64,000 nt of DNA, from the NCBI RefSeq assembly GCF_002205635.1, contig NZ_NISJ01000005.1:124001-188000 (forward strand). Reading direction: 5' to 3'. Shown one piece after another: positions 27,022 through 35,525 of this stretch (position 1 is the stretch's first letter; every line of letters begins with the position of its first letter). The stretch comes from Sphingopyxis witflariensis (GTDB taxonomy: Bacteria; Pseudomonadota; Alphaproteobacteria; Sphingomonadales; Sphingomonadaceae). The notes beneath the pieces are model-generated. The model did not search any database, was not told where the DNA came from, and worked only from the letters and a program-made list of their open reading frames with translations. Both the position numbers and the translations under genes were made by a program.

Positions 27022-27671
27022 TGGCCCAAGAAATCAAGGGATGGACCCGCGACGATATGGCGGCGCGCGCCGCGAAGGAACTGCAAGACGGCTATTACGT
27101 CAACCTTGGCATCGGCATCCCGACGCTGGTAGCGAACCATATCCCCGCAGGGATGGAGGTGACGCTCCAGTCGGAAAACGGCATGCTTGGCATCGGCCCC
27201 TTCCCTTTTGAGGGCGAAGAAGACGCCGACCTGATCAATGCGGGCAAGCAGACGATCAGCGAATTGCCGCAGTCGGCCTATTTCAGCTCGTCCGACAGCT
27301 TCGCGATGATCCGCGGCGGGCATATCGACCTCACCGTACTCGGCGCCATGGAGATTGCCGAAAATGGCGACATCGCCAACTGGATGATCCCCGGCAAGAT
27401 GATCAAGGGCATGGGTGGCGCAATGGATCTGGTCGCCGGGGTCAAAAAAATCATCGTCGTGATGGAACATAATGCCAAGGACGGCAGCCCGAAGTTCATT
27501 CCGGCATGTACGCTGCCGCTGACCGGCAAGAATGTCGTCGACATGATCATCACCGACCTCGCGGTGTTCAAACGCGACGATCATGACAGCCCGTTCAAGC
27601 TGATCGAGCTTGCCCCGGGAGTGACCGCGGAAGAAGTCGCCGAGAAAACGACGGCGCATTATATTGTGTGA
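27021..27671 (+). CDS. scoB: 3-oxoacid CoA-transferase subunit B
   Basis: The start is ATG 27021 in the TAATG overlap with scoA, giving 216 residues. The catalytic glutamate lies in [14 protein letters not shown], and [13 protein letters not shown] is the conserved N-terminal strand. It ends [17 protein letters not shown], which resembles a separate C-terminal fragment found at 29100-29165. The complex uses short-chain 3-keto acids such as acetoacetate. Confidence 0.95.
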   Translation: MAQEIKGWTRDDMAARAAKELQDGYYVNLGIGIPTLVANHIPAGMEVTLQSENGMLGIGPFPFEGEEDADLINAGKQTISELPQSAYFSSSDSFAMIRGGHIDLTVLGAMEIAENGDIANWMIPGKMIKGMGGAMDLVAGVKKIIVVMEHNAKDGSPKFIPACTLPLTGKNVVDMIITDLAVFKRDDHDSPFKLIELAPGVTAEEVAEKTTAHYIV

Positions 27672-27698
27672 CGCGATGGATTGCGTCAGGGTGGATAG

Positions 27699-28616
27699 AT
27701 GAAAAACAAGGGGCGTTCGGGTCTGGTCGCGGTGGCGGTCGTGGGTCTATTGATCGGGGTGCCGGTTCCGGGCGCCGATCTTGCTGCCAAAGCGGCAGTT
27801 AAAAAGGCCGTCGTTAAGCCGAAACCGATCAGACGGCTTCCGCCGCCTCCACCCATATTGAAATCCCCGCCCATCGTTCGCGACATGCGGGAAAAGGCGC
27901 CGCCACCCCCGGTTCCGCTGCGACTGCCCAAAGGGTCGCCCGCCATATTGGTGTCGCCCCCCGCCCGTTATCCGATGGGTCTGGCACCGCCGCCGCCGCC
28001 GATTCCGGCGAGCAAGGCAGGGCCGCAGATCAAGGAATTGGGCACGCTTCAGTTTGCGCCGACCGTTGCCGACGTCGCGGCGGAGGGCTGGACCGGCAGG
28101 GAAAATGAAGATGCCGACCTGATGCTCACCGTCCGGTCCGATGGCAGGGTCGAAGAGTGCAAAAAGATAGAATTTTCGTCGTCCTTCAGCACTGCGATGT
28201 GCGCACTCATCGTCAAGTCGGCGCGCTTTCAATGGGCCGGCGAAGGCGATCGGCCTTCCTATGGCTATTTGTTCGTATCGACGCAGTGGGACATCTCGCC
28301 TGATATCGATGCGAAGCTTGACCTCATGCCCGAGGATCAGGGATTGCCGGTCGACATCATGTTTCGGCGTGGCAATTTTAACTACGGTTGCAATGTACTA
28401 ATCAGGGGCATGTCGGCCGAGCAGGAGAGCGCCCTGTGCGCCAAGGTCAAGCGCACGGCTGCGGGTTATGGCGGCAAAGGGACCAACGGCGTCCTATTCG
28501 ATCCGGATGATTCGGATGTCAGCGTGTGGCTGCGCCGCCGACCGGCTGGCGAAGAGCCGTCACTGAGCGTCAAATGGAATACATATTGGCGTGGCGGTTT
28601 TCCCGGGCCGAAATAA
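27699..28616 (+). CDS. Proline-rich envelope protein with TonB-C-like domain
   Basis: The 305-residue protein has an N-terminal hydrophobic segment (about residues 8-24: LVAVAVVGLLIGV), then a proline-rich stretch with several PPPP runs to about residue 105, which can span the periplasm. Residues about 115-200 follow the TonB C-terminal pattern: DLMLTVRSDGRVEECKKIEFSSSFSTAMCALIVKSARF. The last 100 residues are not recognised. It could be a TonB paralogue or a periplasmic lipoprotein-like protein; ExbB/D are not nearby. Confidence 0.65.
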   Translation: MKNKGRSGLVAVAVVGLLIGVPVPGADLAAKAAVKKAVVKPKPIRRLPPPPPILKSPPIVRDMREKAPPPPVPLRLPKGSPAILVSPPARYPMGLAPPPPPIPASKAGPQIKELGTLQFAPTVADVAAEGWTGRENEDADLMLTVRSDGRVEECKKIEFSSSFSTAMCALIVKSARFQWAGEGDRPSYGYLFVSTQWDISPDIDAKLDLMPEDQGLPVDIMFRRGNFNYGCNVLIRGMSAEQESALCAKVKRTAAGYGGKGTNGVLFDPDDSDVSVWLRRRPAGEEPSLSVKWNTYWRGGFPGPK

Positions 28617-28643
28617 AGCCCGCCGACGATTGATGGGGATGCA

Positions 28644-29096
28644 GTGCTGACCACAATATCACCCAACCCCGGAACCAGCTGGCTACAGCTTGGCGGCTGG
28701 TTGTCGGTGGGAGCAGCGTTGCTCCACATGGGCTGCATATTGGGCGGTCCCAAATGGTATCGCTTCTTCGGCGCAGGCGAAGATATGGCGCGCGCCGCCG
28801 CGCGCGGCGAATGGACACCCGCACTGATCACGCTGGCGATTGCCAGCATCTTGCTGGTCTGGGCCGCCTATGCCTTTTCAGGGGCGGGCTCGCTGCGGCG
28901 TCTGCCGTTGCTGCGAACCGGGCTGGTTGTCATCACGACCATCTATCTGCTGCGCGCAATCGTCTTTGTGCCCCTCCACCTGTGGCGTCCGCAACACACC
29001 GACAGTTTTGCGATCTGGTCTTCGCTGATCGTCTTTGTCTATGGAGCGGTTTACACCGCCGGGACATGCAAGGCCTGGCGCCATCTTGCACCCTAA
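28644..29096 (+). CDS. Small four-helix membrane protein, unknown
   Basis: GTG start at 28644, 150 residues. About four hydrophobic segments: WLSVGAALLHMGCILGG, ALITLAIASILLVWAAYAF, LVVITTIYLLRAIVFVPL, and AIWSSLIVFVYGAVYTAG. I do not recognise a family, and no motif suggests enzymatic function. It lies between the TonB-C-like gene and a scoB-like fragment, in a stretch that looks like an insertion after scoB. Confidence 0.7.
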   Translation: MLTTISPNPGTSWLQLGGWLSVGAALLHMGCILGGPKWYRFFGAGEDMARAAARGEWTPALITLAIASILLVWAAYAFSGAGSLRRLPLLRTGLVVITTIYLLRAIVFVPLHLWRPQHTDSFAIWSSLIVFVYGAVYTAGTCKAWRHLAP

Positions 29097-29099
29097 GCC

Positions 29100-29165
29100 G
29101 CTCCGAGGGTGACGGCGGAGGAACTCGCGGCTAAGACGACCACCACATATAAGGTCGCAATCTAG
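29100..29165 (+). pseudogene. Orphan 3' end of a CoA-transferase subunit B gene
   Basis: Read in frame from 29100, the sequence gives APRVTAEELAAKTTTTYKV, then Ala-Ile and a TAG stop at 29163-29165. The real scoB (27021-27671) ends [20 protein letters not shown]. The match is 10 or more of about 19 positions, including PxVTAEE and KTT. No start and no upstream part of the gene are present, so this is a 21-codon remnant. The nucleotide match is weak, so it is not a recent copy of the local scoB. Confidence 0.75.
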
Positions 29166-29175
29166 TCACGGGTCC

Positions 29176-30471
29176 ATGAAGCGCGTTTACCTTCTTTTGA
29201 TCGCTATCGTCGCGCTGGGGACGGCGGGCTGGTTTGGTGTTCACGCCTTTGGCGGGAAGCACCCCCTTGTGAGCGTCCTGATCCCGATCCGGGCCGCTGA
29301 AAACCTGCCTGACACGCCCGCGGAATGGCGCGGCCGAATCGACTATCGCGCGCTCGACAAGCAATTGTCCGACCTCGTCCGGCGGCCCGAAATGGCGGGG
29401 CTGGCGGTGGCGGTGGTGGAAGACGGCGAATTGCGCTTCGTACGCACCTATGGCGTCTCCGACAGTTCGACCGGAGCGCCGGTCACAGCGCAGACGCTGT
29501 TTCGCTGGGCCTCGGTTTCCAAAACGGCGACGGGTGCGCTCGCAGCCGCGCTGGCCACGGATGGCGCCATCGATCTGAACCGTCCGGTTGCCGATTCGCA
29601 CACGACGCTGCGCTTGCCCGGCGGCGCCGAGGCGCGGGTGACGCTGGAAGACGTGCTCGCCCAGCGCACCGGTCTTACCAAAAATGCTTATGACGAGAAG
29701 CTGGAGGAAGGACAGAGCCCCACGCTGCTGCGCGCGAACCTTGCCGCCGCACCGCTGCAATGCGACCCCGGCACCTGCCACACCTATCAAAATATCGCCT
29801 TTGATACCGCGAGCGAGATATTGGGTGAGGCGGCGAACGAGGCTTTCGCGGACTCGGTCGAGGATCGATTTTTCCTTCCGCTCGGTATGGTCAGCGCGGG
29901 TTACGGGATGGAGCGGCTGACGGGCGCCAAAGATTGGGCGAAACCGCACCGCGGGACGCACGTCCTTCCGATCAAGGAGGCCTATTGGCGCGTTCCCGCT
30001 GCTGCGGGCGTCGAAAGCGATATCGTCGATTTCGCCAAATGGATGCAGGCGATGATGGGCAGCCGCCCCGATGTGCTGCCTGCGCCGGTGTTGCAGCTTG
30101 CCCATCGCCCCCGGGTCGGCACTGCGCGGCTCTATGGCGGCCCTTTGCGTCAGGTCATTAGCGATGCCGCCTATGGCTTGGGCTGGCGCAGCTTTACCTA
30201 CAACGGCCACCGGCTCGAAGGTCATTCGGGCGCGGTATCGGGATATCGTGCGACGATGATTTTCGAACCATCCACGCGGACCGGTGTCGTGGCCATGTGG
30301 AACAGCGATTGGGGATTTCCATTCCGCATCCCGTTCGCGGCGATCGACAGCTATCACAAGCGTGACGACGCGCGCTGGCTCGACCTCAGCGAGCTGCAGC
30401 AGCAGACGGGGGGCGCTGCCAAGGCTAAACCGATTGTCGCGGATTCCAATGGGCAACTCGCCACGCCCTGA
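29176..30471 (+). CDS. Serine beta-lactamase-fold hydrolase (class C/esterase)
   Basis: The 431-residue protein has an N-terminal hydrophobic signal or anchor segment (YLLLIAIVALGTAGWFGV), then the motifs SVSK (catalytic Ser and Lys), YQN and HSG in the correct order: WASVSKTATG, CHTYQNIAFD, EGHSGAVSGY. This is the class C beta-lactamase/penicillin-binding/EstB fold. Most members of unknown role are esterases or peptidoglycan-related enzymes. It starts 11 bases after the scoB fragment. Confidence 0.85.
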   Translation: MKRVYLLLIAIVALGTAGWFGVHAFGGKHPLVSVLIPIRAAENLPDTPAEWRGRIDYRALDKQLSDLVRRPEMAGLAVAVVEDGELRFVRTYGVSDSSTGAPVTAQTLFRWASVSKTATGALAAALATDGAIDLNRPVADSHTTLRLPGGAEARVTLEDVLAQRTGLTKNAYDEKLEEGQSPTLLRANLAAAPLQCDPGTCHTYQNIAFDTASEILGEAANEAFADSVEDRFFLPLGMVSAGYGMERLTGAKDWAKPHRGTHVLPIKEAYWRVPAAAGVESDIVDFAKWMQAMMGSRPDVLPAPVLQLAHRPRVGTARLYGGPLRQVISDAAYGLGWRSFTYNGHRLEGHSGAVSGYRATMIFEPSTRTGVVAMWNSDWGFPFRIPFAAIDSYHKRDDARWLDLSELQQQTGGAAKAKPIVADSNGQLATP

Positions 30472-30515
30472 ACTCTGATTTCATGGGGACCCATCGCCCA
30501 GCAGGAGCGCGAAGC

Positions 30516-31196
30516 ATGTATGTGTTGATCACCGCCAACCGCAATTATTCGAGCTGGTCGCTGCGCCCGTGGGCGCTGATGTCCGGGCTGGGCATCACAT
30601 TCGAAGATCGGATCGAACCCTTCACCAAGCCGGCCAATTATGATGATTTCCGTAGCTTTTCGCCGACCGGGCAGGTGCCGGCGCTGCTCCATGACGGACG
30701 GACGATTTACGACTCGCTCGGCATCACCCTCTATCTCGCCGACCGCCACGATGGCGTGTGGCCCACCGATCCCGACGCGCGCGCCTGGGCGCAATGTGCC
30801 GCGGCGGAGATGCACAGCGGCTTTTCGGCGCTGCGGGGCGACTGCACGATGAATGTCGGGGTCCGCGTGACGCCCAAGCCAATGTCCGACGCGCTGAAGG
30901 CCAATGTCGCACGCATCCGCGAATTGTTCGAGGATGGGCTGGCACGATTCGGCGGCCCATGGCTTGCGGGCGACAGCTTTTCCGCCGTCGACGCCTTTTT
31001 CGCCCCGGTGGCCTATCGCGTTCGCACCTATGGCCTCGAAGTCGGCGCGGGACAGGCATGGGTCGACCATATTCTTGCGCATCCCGCGATGCTGGAATGG
31101 GAAAGGCAGGCACTCGCCGAAAGCTGGCGCGAGGTGGGGCATGAGGAAGAGTTGCGCGCCTGCGGTGCGATTACTGCGGATTATCGGCAGACCTAA
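30516..31196 (+). CDS. Glutathione S-transferase family protein
   Basis: The start is ATG 30516 (MYVLITANRNYSSWSLRP) with GGAGCG upstream, 226 residues; an ATG at 30483 would add an unconserved extension. The N-terminal thioredoxin-like fold includes YSSWSLRPWALMS and the QVPALLHDG cis-Pro motif, followed by an all-helical C-domain. The substrate is not known. Its last bases overlap the end of the convergent crtZ gene. Confidence 0.9.
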   Translation: MYVLITANRNYSSWSLRPWALMSGLGITFEDRIEPFTKPANYDDFRSFSPTGQVPALLHDGRTIYDSLGITLYLADRHDGVWPTDPDARAWAQCAAAEMHSGFSALRGDCTMNVGVRVTPKPMSDALKANVARIRELFEDGLARFGGPWLAGDSFSAVDAFFAPVAYRVRTYGLEVGAGQAWVDHILAHPAMLEWERQALAESWREVGHEEELRACGAITADYRQT

Positions 31197-31711
31197 TCTG
31201 TCAGCGCCTCGCGCACCACCGCAATCCCCGCTTCACGCTGCCTCTTCAATTCGGCCTTCAGCTTCGCCGGATCGCGCGCGAAGACGAATCCGAAGCTCAC
31301 CCCGCCCGCCTTGCCGATCGTCGCATGATGGAGCTTGTGCGCCTGCACCAGCCGCTTGGCATAGCCGCGCCGCGGCACCCATTGAAAATAACGCTGATGA
31401 ACAAGCCCGTCGTGCACCAGCGTATAGATGATGCCGTAGAAAAGGATGCCGAGGCCGATCCACGTCCCCGGCTCCCACGCGCCCGCACCCCGGATCATCG
31501 GGCTGCCTATCGCGAACATCGAAATGCTCATCGCGGCCCCGACGAGTCCGAACAGGTCATTCTTTTCCAGTCGCTTGGCATGCGGCTCATGGTGATCGCG
31601 GTGCCAGCCCCAGCCGAAACCGTGCATGATATATTTGTGGCTCGCCCAGGCGATGCATTCCATTGCCACGATGGTGGCGATGACGAGTGCGATGATGGCG
31701 GCGGGTGACAT
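31193..31711 (-). CDS. crtZ: Beta-carotene hydroxylase
   Basis: The start is set at ATG 31711 (MSPAAIIALVIATIV), giving 172 residues. The fatty-acid-hydroxylase histidine boxes are all present: HKYIMH, HRDHH, HDGLVH and HKLHH. Several membrane segments are seen. It hydroxylates beta-carotene towards zeaxanthin, which fits yellow-pigmented Sphingomonadales such as Sphingopyxis. No other crt gene is adjacent. Confidence 0.93.
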   Translation of the reverse strand: MSPAAIIALVIATIVAMECIAWASHKYIMHGFGWGWHRDHHEPHAKRLEKNDLFGLVGAAMSISMFAIGSPMIRGAGAWEPGTWIGLGILFYGIIYTLVHDGLVHQRYFQWVPRRGYAKRLVQAHKLHHATIGKAGGVSFGFVFARDPAKLKAELKRQREAGIAVVREALTD

Positions 31712-31793
31712 GCGGTGACTATACACGAACTGCCGCGACCGAAAATTGCGTTTTCGTTCGCCACTCGCTTGCAAACTTGTGCGACAGGCTTAA

Positions 31794-33233
31794 GTGATCC
31801 CCATGAACCGCCCCCGCACCCTGTATGAGAAAATCTGGGACGCGCATGTTGTCGAACAGCGCCCCGACGGAACCGCTCTGATCTTCATCGACCGCCATCT
31901 GGTCCATGAAGTCACCAGCCCGCAGGCATTCGCCGGACTACGTGCGAGCGGACGCACGGTGCGCCGCCCCGACCTGACGCTCGCGGTTCCCGATCACAAT
32001 CTGCCGACGACGGCGCGGAAAGACGCGGCGGGCAACAGGCTGCCGATCACCGACACCGAAAGCGCGGCGCAATTGGCCGCGCTCGAAAAGAACGCCCCCG
32101 AATATGGCATCCGCTATATCGACGCCTTCGCGCCCGAACAGGGCATCGTCCATGTCGTCGGCCCCGAGCAGGGTTTTTCGCTGCCGGGCACGACGATCGT
32201 CTGCGGCGACAGCCACACCGCGTGCCACGGCGGCATCGGCGCGCTGGCATTCGGCATCGGCACCAGCGAGGTCGAGCATGTGCTCGCAACACAAACGCTG
32301 CTGCTCCAGCCCGCCAAGACGATGGAAGTGCGCGTCGAGGGCGAAGTTGGTCCCGGCGTTTCCGCGAAAGACATCATCCTCCATATCACCGGCACCATCG
32401 GCGCTGCGGGCGGCACCGGCCATGTCATCGAATATACCGGCAGCGCGATCCGCGCCTTGTCGGTCGAGGGCCGCCTCACGGTCAGCAATATGGCGATCGA
32501 GGGTGGCGCACGCGCGGGCCTGATCGCGCCCGACGAGACGACCTTCGCTTATCTGAAAGGCCGCCCCTATGCGCCGAAGGGTAAAGATTGGGACGCTGCG
32601 GTCGCCTATTGGAAGAGCCTCGCGACCGATCCGGGCGCGACCTATGATAAGAGTGTCGTGATCGATGCCGCCGATATCGCGCCGAGCGTCACCTGGGGCA
32701 CCAGCCCCGAGGATGTCGTCCCGATCACCGGCGTCGTCCCCGATCCCGCGAGCTTTGCCGATCCGTCGAAGCAGGCCGCCGCCGCAAAGTCGCTCGCCTA
32801 TATGGGGCTGACCCCCGGCACGCCGATGAACGAGATTCCGGTCGAGAATATCTTTATCGGCAGTTGCACCAACAGCCGCATCGAGGATCTGCGCGCAGCA
32901 GCTGCGGTGCTCAAGGGTCGCCACAAGGCCGACAATGTCAAATGGGCGATCGTCGTCCCCGGTTCGGGGCTGGTGAAGGCGCAGGCCGAGGCCGAGGGGC
33001 TCGATCGCATCTTCACCGAGGCCGGCCTCGAATGGCGCGAGCCGGGCTGTTCGGCGTGCCTCGCGATGAACCCCGACAAGGTGCCCGCGGGCGAACGCTG
33101 CGCATCGACGAGCAACCGCAATTTCGTCGGGCGTCAGGGTCCGGGTGCGCGCACCCATCTGGTGTCGCCTGCGATGGCTGCGGCAGCGGCGGTGACGGGC
33201 AAGCTCACAGATGTGCGGGAGTTGATGGCATGA
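31794..33233 (+). CDS. leuC: 3-isopropylmalate dehydratase large subunit
   Basis: The start is GTG 31794 with an AGG 6 bases upstream; ATG 31803 is an alternative. About 479 residues. The aconitase-like [4Fe-4S] ligands are seen as [24 protein letters not shown] and [13 protein letters not shown]. With LeuD it isomerises isopropylmalate in leucine synthesis. It overlaps leuD as ATGA. Confidence 0.96.
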   Translation: MIPMNRPRTLYEKIWDAHVVEQRPDGTALIFIDRHLVHEVTSPQAFAGLRASGRTVRRPDLTLAVPDHNLPTTARKDAAGNRLPITDTESAAQLAALEKNAPEYGIRYIDAFAPEQGIVHVVGPEQGFSLPGTTIVCGDSHTACHGGIGALAFGIGTSEVEHVLATQTLLLQPAKTMEVRVEGEVGPGVSAKDIILHITGTIGAAGGTGHVIEYTGSAIRALSVEGRLTVSNMAIEGGARAGLIAPDETTFAYLKGRPYAPKGKDWDAAVAYWKSLATDPGATYDKSVVIDAADIAPSVTWGTSPEDVVPITGVVPDPASFADPSKQAAAAKSLAYMGLTPGTPMNEIPVENIFIGSCTNSRIEDLRAAAAVLKGRHKADNVKWAIVVPGSGLVKAQAEAEGLDRIFTEAGLEWREPGCSACLAMNPDKVPAGERCASTSNRNFVGRQGPGARTHLVSPAMAAAAAVTGKLTDVRELMA

Positions 33234-33829
33234 CCCCGATCGAAAAGGTCGAAGGCCGCGCGATCCCGTTCGGGCTCAAAAATGTCGATACCGACGTCAT
33301 CATCCCGGCGCACTGGCTGAAGACGGTCAGCCGCGAGGGCATGGGTCAAGGCGCGTTCGAAAGCCTGCGCGCCGACCCCGACAATCTGTTTGACAGCGCC
33401 GAGTTCAAAGGCGCGCCGATCCTGATCGCGGGCGACAATTTCGGGTGCGGGTCGAGCCGCGAGCATGCCGCATGGGCGCTCGGCGACCTCGGCATCCGCG
33501 TCGTCATCGCGCCCTCTTACTCGGATATTTTCTCCGGCAATGCGGTGAAGAATGGCATATTGCCCGTCGTCTTGCCGCAAGCGGCGATCGACCGGTTGAT
33601 GGAGGTCGCGAAGACCGATCCCGTACATGTCGACCTCGACACCCAGACGGTGACGACGCCCTTTCAGGACCGCTTCACCTTCGAAATCGACCCGTTCCGC
33701 AAAATGTGCCTGCTCGGCGGGCTCGACGAGATTTCGCTGACCGAGAAAAGCGGTGCAGCGATCAGCGCCTATGAGGCGAAGATCGCGCAAACGCAGCCAT
33801 GGCTCCAGCCCGCGACGGTCGAAAGCTGA
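33230..33829 (+). CDS. leuD: 3-isopropylmalate dehydratase small subunit
   Basis: ATG 33230 overlaps the leuC stop by four bases; 199 residues. LeuD motifs are intact: [34 protein letters not shown], and [18 protein letters not shown]. Separate leuC and leuD rather than a fusion is normal for this group. leuB and leuA are not in the window. Confidence 0.96.
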   Translation: MTPIEKVEGRAIPFGLKNVDTDVIIPAHWLKTVSREGMGQGAFESLRADPDNLFDSAEFKGAPILIAGDNFGCGSSREHAAWALGDLGIRVVIAPSYSDIFSGNAVKNGILPVVLPQAAIDRLMEVAKTDPVHVDLDTQTVTTPFQDRFTFEIDPFRKMCLLGGLDEISLTEKSGAAISAYEAKIAQTQPWLQPATVES

Positions 33830-33851
33830 TAGAAGCAACCAAAAGGAGAAG

Positions 33852-34850
33852 ATGATGAAGGCTCTCTTGTCGACGCAAACCGGCGGCCCCGAAACGCTCG
33901 AGATCGGTGAGCTGCCGCGTCCGACCGCAGGACCGGGCCAGATCGTCGTCGATGTAAAGGCCTGCGCGGTCAACTATCCCGACGTGCTCATCATTCAGGA
34001 TAAATATCAGTTCAAGCCACAGCGTCCCTTCGCTCCGGGCGGCGAGATCGCCGGCATCGTAGCCGAGGTCGGTGAAGGCGTGACCGCGTTCAAGACCGGC
34101 GACCGCGTGATCGCGGCGTGCGGCAACAGCGGCATGGCCGAAGCCGTCGTAGTGTCGGTCAACAATGCCTATCCGTTGCCCGAGGGCCGCGACTTTGCCG
34201 AGGGCGCATCGCTGTTGATGACCTATGGCACCAGCATCCACGCGCTCGACGACCGCGGCCACCTGAAGGAAGGCGAGACCTTGCTCGTCCTCGGCGCCTC
34301 CGGCGGGGTCGGTATCGCAGCGGTCGAACTGGGCAAGGCGATGGGCGCGCGCGTCGTTGCGGGCGTATCGAGCGAAGCCAAGGGCGATATCGCGCGTCAG
34401 GCGGGCGCAGACGAGGTCGTCGTCTATGGTCATGCGCCGTTCGACAAGGACGCGTCGAAGGCGCTCGCCGAGAAATTCAAGGCTGCGGTCGGCCGCGACG
34501 GCGCCAATGTCATCTATGACGCGGTGGGCGGCGATTATTGCGAGCCCGCGCTGCGCTCGATCGCCTGGGAAGGCCGCTATCTGGTCGTCGGCTTCCCTGC
34601 GGGCATTCCGCGCCTGCCGCTCAACCTGACCCTGCTCAAAAGCTGTGACGTTGCGGGCGTCTTCTGGGGCGCCTTTGCCGCACGCGAACCCGAGCGCAAC
34701 CGCGCCAATATCGCGCGGCTGTTTCAGCTGTGGGAACAAGGCAAGATCAGCCCGCGCGTCACCGAAACCTTTGCGCTGGCCGATGGCGGCAAGGCGATCG
34801 CGAAGCTGGAGGATCGCAGCGCGGTCGGCAAACTGGTCGTCACCATCTGA
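33852..34850 (+). CDS. NADPH:quinone oxidoreductase, medium-chain dehydrogenase
   Basis: The start is one of two adjacent ATGs (33852, 33855) after AAAAGGAGAAG, giving about 332 residues. The Rossmann motif reads VLGASGGVGIAAVELGKAMGARVV, and there is no zinc-ligand cysteine set, as in zeta-crystallin-type quinone reductases. It is transcribed with leuCD upstream, 22 bases away. Confidence 0.9.
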   Translation: MMKALLSTQTGGPETLEIGELPRPTAGPGQIVVDVKACAVNYPDVLIIQDKYQFKPQRPFAPGGEIAGIVAEVGEGVTAFKTGDRVIAACGNSGMAEAVVVSVNNAYPLPEGRDFAEGASLLMTYGTSIHALDDRGHLKEGETLLVLGASGGVGIAAVELGKAMGARVVAGVSSEAKGDIARQAGADEVVVYGHAPFDKDASKALAEKFKAAVGRDGANVIYDAVGGDYCEPALRSIAWEGRYLVVGFPAGIPRLPLNLTLLKSCDVAGVFWGAFAAREPERNRANIARLFQLWEQGKISPRVTETFALADGGKAIAKLEDRSAVGKLVVTI

Positions 34851-35131
34851 AATACCGCCCCGACCCCGAGCTGACGGCGGCGCTGCACGATCTGGCGGCG
34901 CCGACCGGACGGCTAGAGGTTCGGGTGACCCCGGGCGCAAGCCGCGACGCGGTGGCGATTGCCGACGGCGTCGTCCAGCTGCGGGTCACCGCGCCGCCCG
35001 CCGATGGCGCCGCAAATGCGGCAGTGCTGCGACTCCTCGCCGCCGCGCTGGGCCGTCCACCGCGCGACCTGACGCTGCTGCGCGGCGCGACGGCGCGGAT
35101 CAAGCTGATCGGGATCGCTGGCTTCGGTTAA
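34847..35131 (+). CDS. DUF167 (YggU) family protein
   Basis: The DUF167 pattern is clear: GRLEVRVTPGASRDAVAIADGVVQLRVTAPPADGAANAAVLRLL, ending RIKLIGIAGFG. The frame has no ATG or GTG near its start; CTG 34847, overlapping the TGA of the preceding gene, would give 94 residues, and another CTG at 34871 is possible. The family is small and of unknown role. Coordinates of the start are uncertain. Confidence 0.75.
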   Translation: MKYRPDPELTAALHDLAAPTGRLEVRVTPGASRDAVAIADGVVQLRVTAPPADGAANAAVLRLLAAALGRPPRDLTLLRGATARIKLIGIAGFG

Positions 35132-35193
35132 CGCTTTGGCAGGGGCTGCTCGCTATCAAGGGGCACAGAACTAGCTGGGCCAAGGTTGAAACA

Positions 35194-35481
35194 ATGGCGA
35201 TTCGCCGTTCCAAACGTGAATATAGTGACGCGAGTATCGCGAATATTTCGCGTACCCGCCGCGCGCAGCTGGTCGCCGAGTTCGAAGGCGAGCTGGGCAT
35301 CGACCATAAAGCCCGCGCCAAGGCCGCGGCCGACGAGCGTCGCTGGATCATCATCAAGACGATCATCGTCTGGTCGATCGCGCTGATGTTTTTCAGTATC
35401 GCGTGCCAGAGACTATGGCTGATGAGCCAGAATGCCGAGCATCCCTTCGCCGAGATCAACCCGTTCGAGCATTGGTTCTGA
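35194..35481 (+). CDS. Small membrane protein, unknown
   Basis: ATG 35194, 95 residues. The first 55 residues are charged (RRSKREYS, ARAKAAADERR), followed by one hydrophobic segment (IIIKTIIVWSIALMFFSIACQRLW). No family is recognised. It is convergent with sdhA, where sdhB would normally be expected on the other strand, with a hairpin between. Confidence 0.72.
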   Translation: MAIRRSKREYSDASIANISRTRRAQLVAEFEGELGIDHKARAKAAADERRWIIIKTIIVWSIALMFFSIACQRLWLMSQNAEHPFAEINPFEHWF

Positions 35482-35486
35482 CAGGC

Positions 35487-35512
35487 GACGCCCCGGCCGA
35501 AGCCGGAGCGTC
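35487..35512. terminator. Hairpin between the 35194 gene and sdhA
   Basis: GACGCCCCGGC (35487-35497) and GCCGGAGCGTC (35502-35512) form a stem with a CGAA loop and one internal mismatch. It lies between two converging genes and could end both; the U-tract is poor. Confidence 0.5.
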
Positions 35513-35525
35513 CCATCTGTTCTGA

